The notes under the pieces are model-generated. The model was not told where the DNA came from, did no database searches, and saw only the letters and a list, made by a program, of their open reading frames with translations. From the NCBI GenBank assembly GCA_022606425.2, contig JAHDVF020000982.1:682001-746000 (forward strand): 64,000 nucleotides of DNA. Direction: 5' to 3'. The stretch is from Lepidostoma basale (lineage: Eukaryota > Arthropoda > Insecta > Trichoptera > Lepidostomatidae). Positions 60,240 to 64,000 of the stretch are shown piece after piece (the first letter of the stretch is position 1; the number at the start of each line of letters is the position of its first letter). The translations under genes were made by a program, and so were the position numbers.

Positions 60240-60790
60240 CGAATCAAATGGCTCTGAAGCTCCACTGGCTGAAATGTCCAGAAAGGATACAATACAAGCT
60301 CTGCTGGACGGTCTATAAGGCGTTGCATGGAATGGCACCAGCTTATATATCTGAACTCTGCATCAACGAGAACCTGAATGCTAGACAGTCTACATTGCGA
60401 TCAGCTAAGTCTTCTGCGATCGGTAGATTGACTGTGCCAAAACGCTGTCCAAGCACAAACTTTGGCGACCGAGCCTTCGCGGTAGCCGGCCCTTCAGCCT
60501 GGAACAGTCTTCCAGCAGACCTTAAGTGCATTGAGAATCAATCAGAGTTTAGATCAAGACTCAAAACGCACCTTTTCAAATTATCATTTCCTGACAGGAA
60601 GGGCTGATCGATTTCGTCGGGTGCAGCCCTCATACTAAATATGTTTATATATATTTTTTATCATTATTATTATTATTATTATCTAGTTGATAAAATGGAG
60701 CATCTTCTACAGCGCCCTTGAGATGAGCAATTCATAAAAATGGCGCTTTATAAATTATCCAATTTATTATTATTATATTATTATAAATTG
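60240..60790 (+). mobile_element. L2/CR1-like LINE 3' end (family D)
   Basis: Clean open frame: MALKLHWLKCPERIQYKLCW, TVYKALHGMAPAYISELCIN, ARQSTLRSAKSSAIGRLTVP, FGDRAFAVAGPSAWNSLPAD, LKCIENQSEFRSRLKTHLFK. LHWLP..RI.YK and F.V..P..WNSLP are textbook for L2/CR1-type elements. The 3' end is GGCGCTTTATAAATTATC plus (TTA)n. Confidence 0.88.
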
Positions 60791-60954
60791 TATTGTTTTC
60801 TATGGACAGAATCACAGTACGAACACCCGACGCGACGCCATGCGCACACACGCCACCCGATCCAGACGAGCTAGATCGACGTGTTGCCGGTGGTTGGAGT
60901 AAACACGCCACGTCGCGTGTTTATAGTATGTTTCTGCCTTTATTCAGATGCCGT

Positions 60955-61130
60955 GTGTAGGATCCCCCCAACGTTGGGGATCGCTACAGTGAAAACATCT
61001 CCGTCCTGTGCTACTTGGAACAGCTTCACAACGTTCATTCTCGTGATATTCCTTAGCCAGAACAACTGTCTTCTACCAACTCCCTGCCGTCCCTCTGATA
61101 ATGCTTAAGATGGTGACCCAAATATAACTT
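60955..61130 (-). mobile_element. RTE-like LINE 3' fragment
   Basis: Minus strand: RGTAGSRQLFWLRNITRMNV, VKLFQVAQDGDVFTVAIPNV, GGI. A family B end without GAA tail. Confidence 0.7.
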
Positions 61131-61227
61131 TCTAACCTTCATTTCATTTCATTTATTTGAATAAAAATCCTAAACATTACAGACATATAATTCCAGATCG
61201 TTTGCAATTACATTATAATAATTGACG

Positions 61228-62060
61228 CTGTCCTTCTTGCAGACAACGAGCATGAACTACAAGTCCTGGTGAATTGTATGTATGAGGTATGCATGCGAAA
61301 TGATCTGATGATGAATGTTAATAAGTCCAAGGTAATGATTTTTGAAAAGGAAGAAACCACGACAGTCTGCAACATTAGCGTGAATGGTGAAAATTTGGAG
61401 CAAGTAGTTGAGTTCGTGTATTTAGGTAATATGTTTACAAGAGATGGGCAAGTGGAGAGGGATATTGAAAGAAGGGTTGGGGCAGGCAACAAAGTGAATG
61501 GTGCACTTAAAGTTGTCATCGCAAATAAAAACCTATCAAAAAAACTAGAATGGCAGTGCACAATGGTGTTCTTCTACCGACCCTTATGTATGGAAGCGAA
61601 GCATGGAACTGGCAAAAGAAGGATGAAAGTAGAATAAATGCAGTTGAAATGAGATATCTTAGAAGAATGTGTGTATACTCTGTGTATGATAGAGTGCCGA
61701 ATGAAAATATAAGAAGTGAATGCGGTGCGATTGATGGTGTCATGAACAAAATAATGAAAGGATCATTAAGATGGTTTGGACATATTGAAAGAATGAATGA
61801 AGAAAGAATGGTAAAAAAATTATATGTTAATGATGTAAATGGAACCAGAAATAGAGGAAGACTGAGGAAAATGTGGCACGATCAAATAAATCAAATATTG
61901 AATGTCGGCCATGTGAGGAGTCAGAGAAATCGACGCGCGTGCATGACACGATGTATGAATGTTGAGGAAGCGAGAGAAATATGTCAGGAAAGAAAAGTGT
62001 GGCAGTCCATTCTTTCTGCCTACCCCTTCGGGGAGACGGCGTGATGGTTAGTTATTTATT
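61228..62060 (+). mobile_element. LINE family A, reference copy
   Basis: DAVLLADNEHELQ, MYEVCMRNDLMMNVNKSKVM, EFVYLGNMFTRDGQVERDIE, RRVGAGNKVNGALKVVIANK, a frameshift near 61555, LMYGSEAWNWQKKDESRINA, RRMC, YDRVPNENIRSECG, MKGSLRWFGHIERMNEERMV, KLYVNDVNGTRNRGRLRKMW, CMNVEEAREICQERKVWQSI, LSAYPFGETA, stop, GGTTAGTTATT. The 164-residue second frame is intact, so the copy is young. Confidence 0.9.
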
Positions 62061-62159
62061 TTTTATTTTTTATAATAATTTATAAGAGAAGCATAAAAAA
62101 GACATTAAGATTAAGGAAGTAGAAAGAATCATAACATTGATATTGCATCATTGAGGCAA

Positions 62160-62360
62160 CTCACACTATCACGAAATATGTCCACCTCCGAGGCCACCCG
62201 ATTAACCAATAAGATTGCCCTACCCACAGATGCCCTTCACACTCGACAACAGCTCTCTATTGGCTCTGGCTCTCTGTAGTATGTCTGCATTACAGACCCT
62301 ATCGGTATACGGAGCATTCTGCGGTATATCCACATCTCAAACGCCTCCAACCAGTTAATT
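62160..62360 (-). mobile_element. Family C scrap joined to RTE scrap
   Basis: 62160-62225 complements VGRAILLVNRVASEVDIFRD (family C). 62237-62355 complements WLEAFEMWIYRRMLRIP and REPEPIESCCRV (RTE, like 43830-43930). No tails. Confidence 0.65.
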
Positions 62361-62391
62361 ATTCCATTCTTATTATTTTTTTAAAAAAGAC

Positions 62392-63120
62392 TTAACACAA
62401 TGTTGTCGGGAAACGTAAAACTACGTTTTTTTCAGTTTGGTGCTCAAATGCGGGAAACGTAAAAATACGTTTTTTACTCTGTGGTGGTTGTCGTCGGGTA
62501 ACGTAATAAAACGTGTTGTGTAATAAATGGATTTTGTTGCTAAATCGTATATCTGACTTCACAATATAATTTCACTCACAAATTTATATTTATTAGGCTT
62601 TACTTTTGATTTATTATTCAATTATAAAATGAAAAAAAATGTCTAAAAATATACATTTTTTGTGTGCTCGAAGAAACCTTGACGCAGATCCCGCTGGCTT
62701 GTTTTTTTTGACCTTCAATGCGCAATAATTCTTTAAACTTGTACGGAGAATTTTTAGGGTTCTTTCTACTTGAAGAAGGGATGAATGGTAGGAATGTTTT
62801 GTTCATATTTCTACAAAACATTAGTGTTTATGTAAACGTATACATGTTCGGTCGTTCGGTCGTTGTCATTGAGTTCATATAATTATTTTTATACCTAAAA
62901 CCCACAATGTTTTTTCCGGATGAGAATAAATCAGACGATGAATTGTGTGTAGACAATTTATCTAATTGTTCCTGTGCTAGTGATACAGAAAGACTATTGA
63001 TGGCAGACAGTGAAACAAGTGATTTATAAAGCAAAATATCCAGACTCAGTAAGGTACAATTTTTTTTTATTGGAGACAGCACGTCATTGGATAACTAGCA
63101 GTATTGAAAGCGAACTAAGT
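62392..63120 (+). mobile_element. Possible piggyBac-like 5' end
   Basis: Begins TTAACACAATGTTGTCGGG and has three GTCGGG/GCGGGAAACGTAAAA phrases (62405-62520). An acidic frame follows from 62907 (MFFPDENKSDDELCVDNLSN, SCASDTERLLMADSETSDL, stop). TTAA start plus acidic N-terminus suggests piggyBac, but no catalytic part is present. Confidence 0.45.
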
Positions 63121-63430
63121 GAGGCTAAAACTTCCAAAGTGCTACTTTGAAGCCCAATTTTTTTTTGTATTTGTTTTCCATCATTTCATCATTGAGACAC
63201 AATAAGGTAAGATGCATTTAAAGTTTCAGTCAATTATCACGGATATTTCAAAAGTTATAGACTTTTAAAATAATGTTGAAAAAACTCGCGCGCGAACCCA
63301 AATATCGCCCGCGCCAGGCTGCAATCAGCATAAAACAATACCCGAAAACAATGTGTTAATATCAAGGATTTATGTCAATGATATTAGAATTTATTTTACA
63401 ATCTTCAATGTGAGCAGAAAATAGCTCATT
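63120..63430. other. Unassigned stretch
   Basis: AT-rich with a CGCGCGCGAACCC patch near 63287. No gene. Confidence 0.3.
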
Positions 63431-63434
63431 ATTA

Positions 63435-63515
63435 TGAAGAAGGAATCTGGTCGTGTCCCCATGTCCCCTGGATCAGGAGCCAAGCGTTCTATCCCCTAGA
63501 CCACCACCCAAATTT
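63435..63515 (-). mobile_element. tRNA-like SINE head
   Basis: Minus strand: TGGTCTAGGGGATAGAACGC is a good pol III A box, followed by TTGGCTCCTGATCCAGGGGA; the B box is worn (GGGGACACGACC). Looks like a tRNA-derived SINE head, different from family S. Not a functional tRNA. Confidence 0.55.
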
Positions 63516-63650
63516 ACTTTCAGAATCCAAGTTTCACAGCCATATAGTAGAACAGACCATATATAGCATTTAATCATTCATCGTCGGAGTTTCAGGTTTA
63601 GATTATCATTAAGTCTGGGATTATTCATAAGAATACTTGAGACTAGACTC
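63516..63650 (-). mobile_element. RTE-like LINE fragment
   Basis: Minus strand: NLKLRRRMIKCYIWSVLLYG, CETWILK, the segment at 43740-43810. Abruptly meets a plus-strand LINE end at 63650. Confidence 0.7.
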
Positions 63651-64000
63651 CCAAAGAAAATACTGTAATCTCAGCTGACCCAATAAATACATGCAAATGG
63701 AGATCAGAAAAAACGATACAAAGATCCCTTAATGCAAACCTCCAAAAGAGTAACATTAATAGTGAACACCGAGAAGAGACTGCAGAAGACAAACATAGAT
63801 GAAGAATAATAGTACATAAAGGCACACAAGACTTCGAAGCACAGCGCAGAGAGGAAGAGGATATGAAAGGAGAGACCATCAGGAGACGGTGGCGGTTCCA
63901 CCACTAACCTCTTCCCCTGCTCTAAATGATTGATTGTCCAGGATTGGACTTTATAATCACACGAGGGGCCACATCCATGAAGAACAGTCTTCCTCGAATA
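63651..64000 (+). mobile_element. LINE zinc-finger C-terminus, diverged
   Basis: Same family as 49906-50225: QRSLNANLQKSNINSEHREE, TAEDKHR, IVHKGTQDFEAQR, GDGGGSTTNLFPCSK, SHEGPHP. Frameshifted and cut by the window edge. Confidence 0.65.

Noticed and set aside
1..64000. CRISPR array, bacterial operon or phage region
   Set aside because: The tandem arrays have no regular spacers between conserved repeats, and all genes show introns and animal protein families.

Overview
The window looks like AT-rich, repeat-dense nuclear DNA of an insect. The genes are split into short, GC-richer exons with GT/AG boundaries, and the introns are full of retrotransposon, MITE and minisatellite debris. There are no bacterial-style operons. 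The repeat spectrum (RTE-like and CR1/jockey-like LINE 3' ends, mariner, piggyBac-like, hAT and tRNA-derived SINE pieces) and a Wnt11-like exon, a subfamily absent from Drosophila, suggest a non-dipteran holometabolan. A moth or butterfly is my best guess, but the species cannot be fixed from this sequence.

Three protein-coding genes can be supported. (1) At the left edge on the minus strand, one internal exon (1587-1792) of a Wnt ligand, most like Wnt11; the rest lies outside the window or was not found. (2) In the middle on the plus strand, a complete eleven-exon gene for the XPG/FEN-family Holliday-junction nuclease Gen (17773-33851, 750 codons in phase). Metal-binding acidic residues, a helix-hairpin-helix, a Cys-rich insertion and a chromo-like domain are visible. 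(3) On the right on the minus strand, fourteen consecutive exons (60144 down to 44587) encoding the C-terminal filamin repeats and stop codon of a jitterbug-like filamin; its 5' exons lie beyond the right edge. A possible alternative last exon sits at 42266-42400, beside tandem repeats that resemble the exon itself.

Most of the rest is mobile DNA. Family A is a LINE ending in a (GTTA)n tail (best copy 61228-62060). Family B comprises RTE-like LINE 3' ends with (GAA)n tails. Family C is a CR1/jockey-like LINE ending in a TTTGA microsatellite. Family D is an L2/CR1-like LINE ending in TTA repeats. There are several deep nests: a LINE split by another LINE and by a hAT element that itself carries two LINE tails (18.2-20.0 kb); an ORF1 gene split in mid-codon region by an RTE insertion (36.3-37.0 kb); and a Transib-like element inside an RTE copy with a MITE inside it (4.4-5.2 kb).

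Foldback DNA is unusually common: near-perfect hairpins at 23.45, 40.36, 47.7 and 48.43 kb, and LINE copies with inverted duplications at 5.5, 9.27 and 15.5 kb. Private minisatellites occupy many introns, especially those of the filamin gene. No rRNA, CRISPR, bacterial origin or functional tRNA was seen. The strongest leads are the RSS-like termini of the 4469-5229 element, the exon-like tandem repeat at 41.8-42.4 kb, and the hammerhead-like core inside the 40.36 kb foldback.
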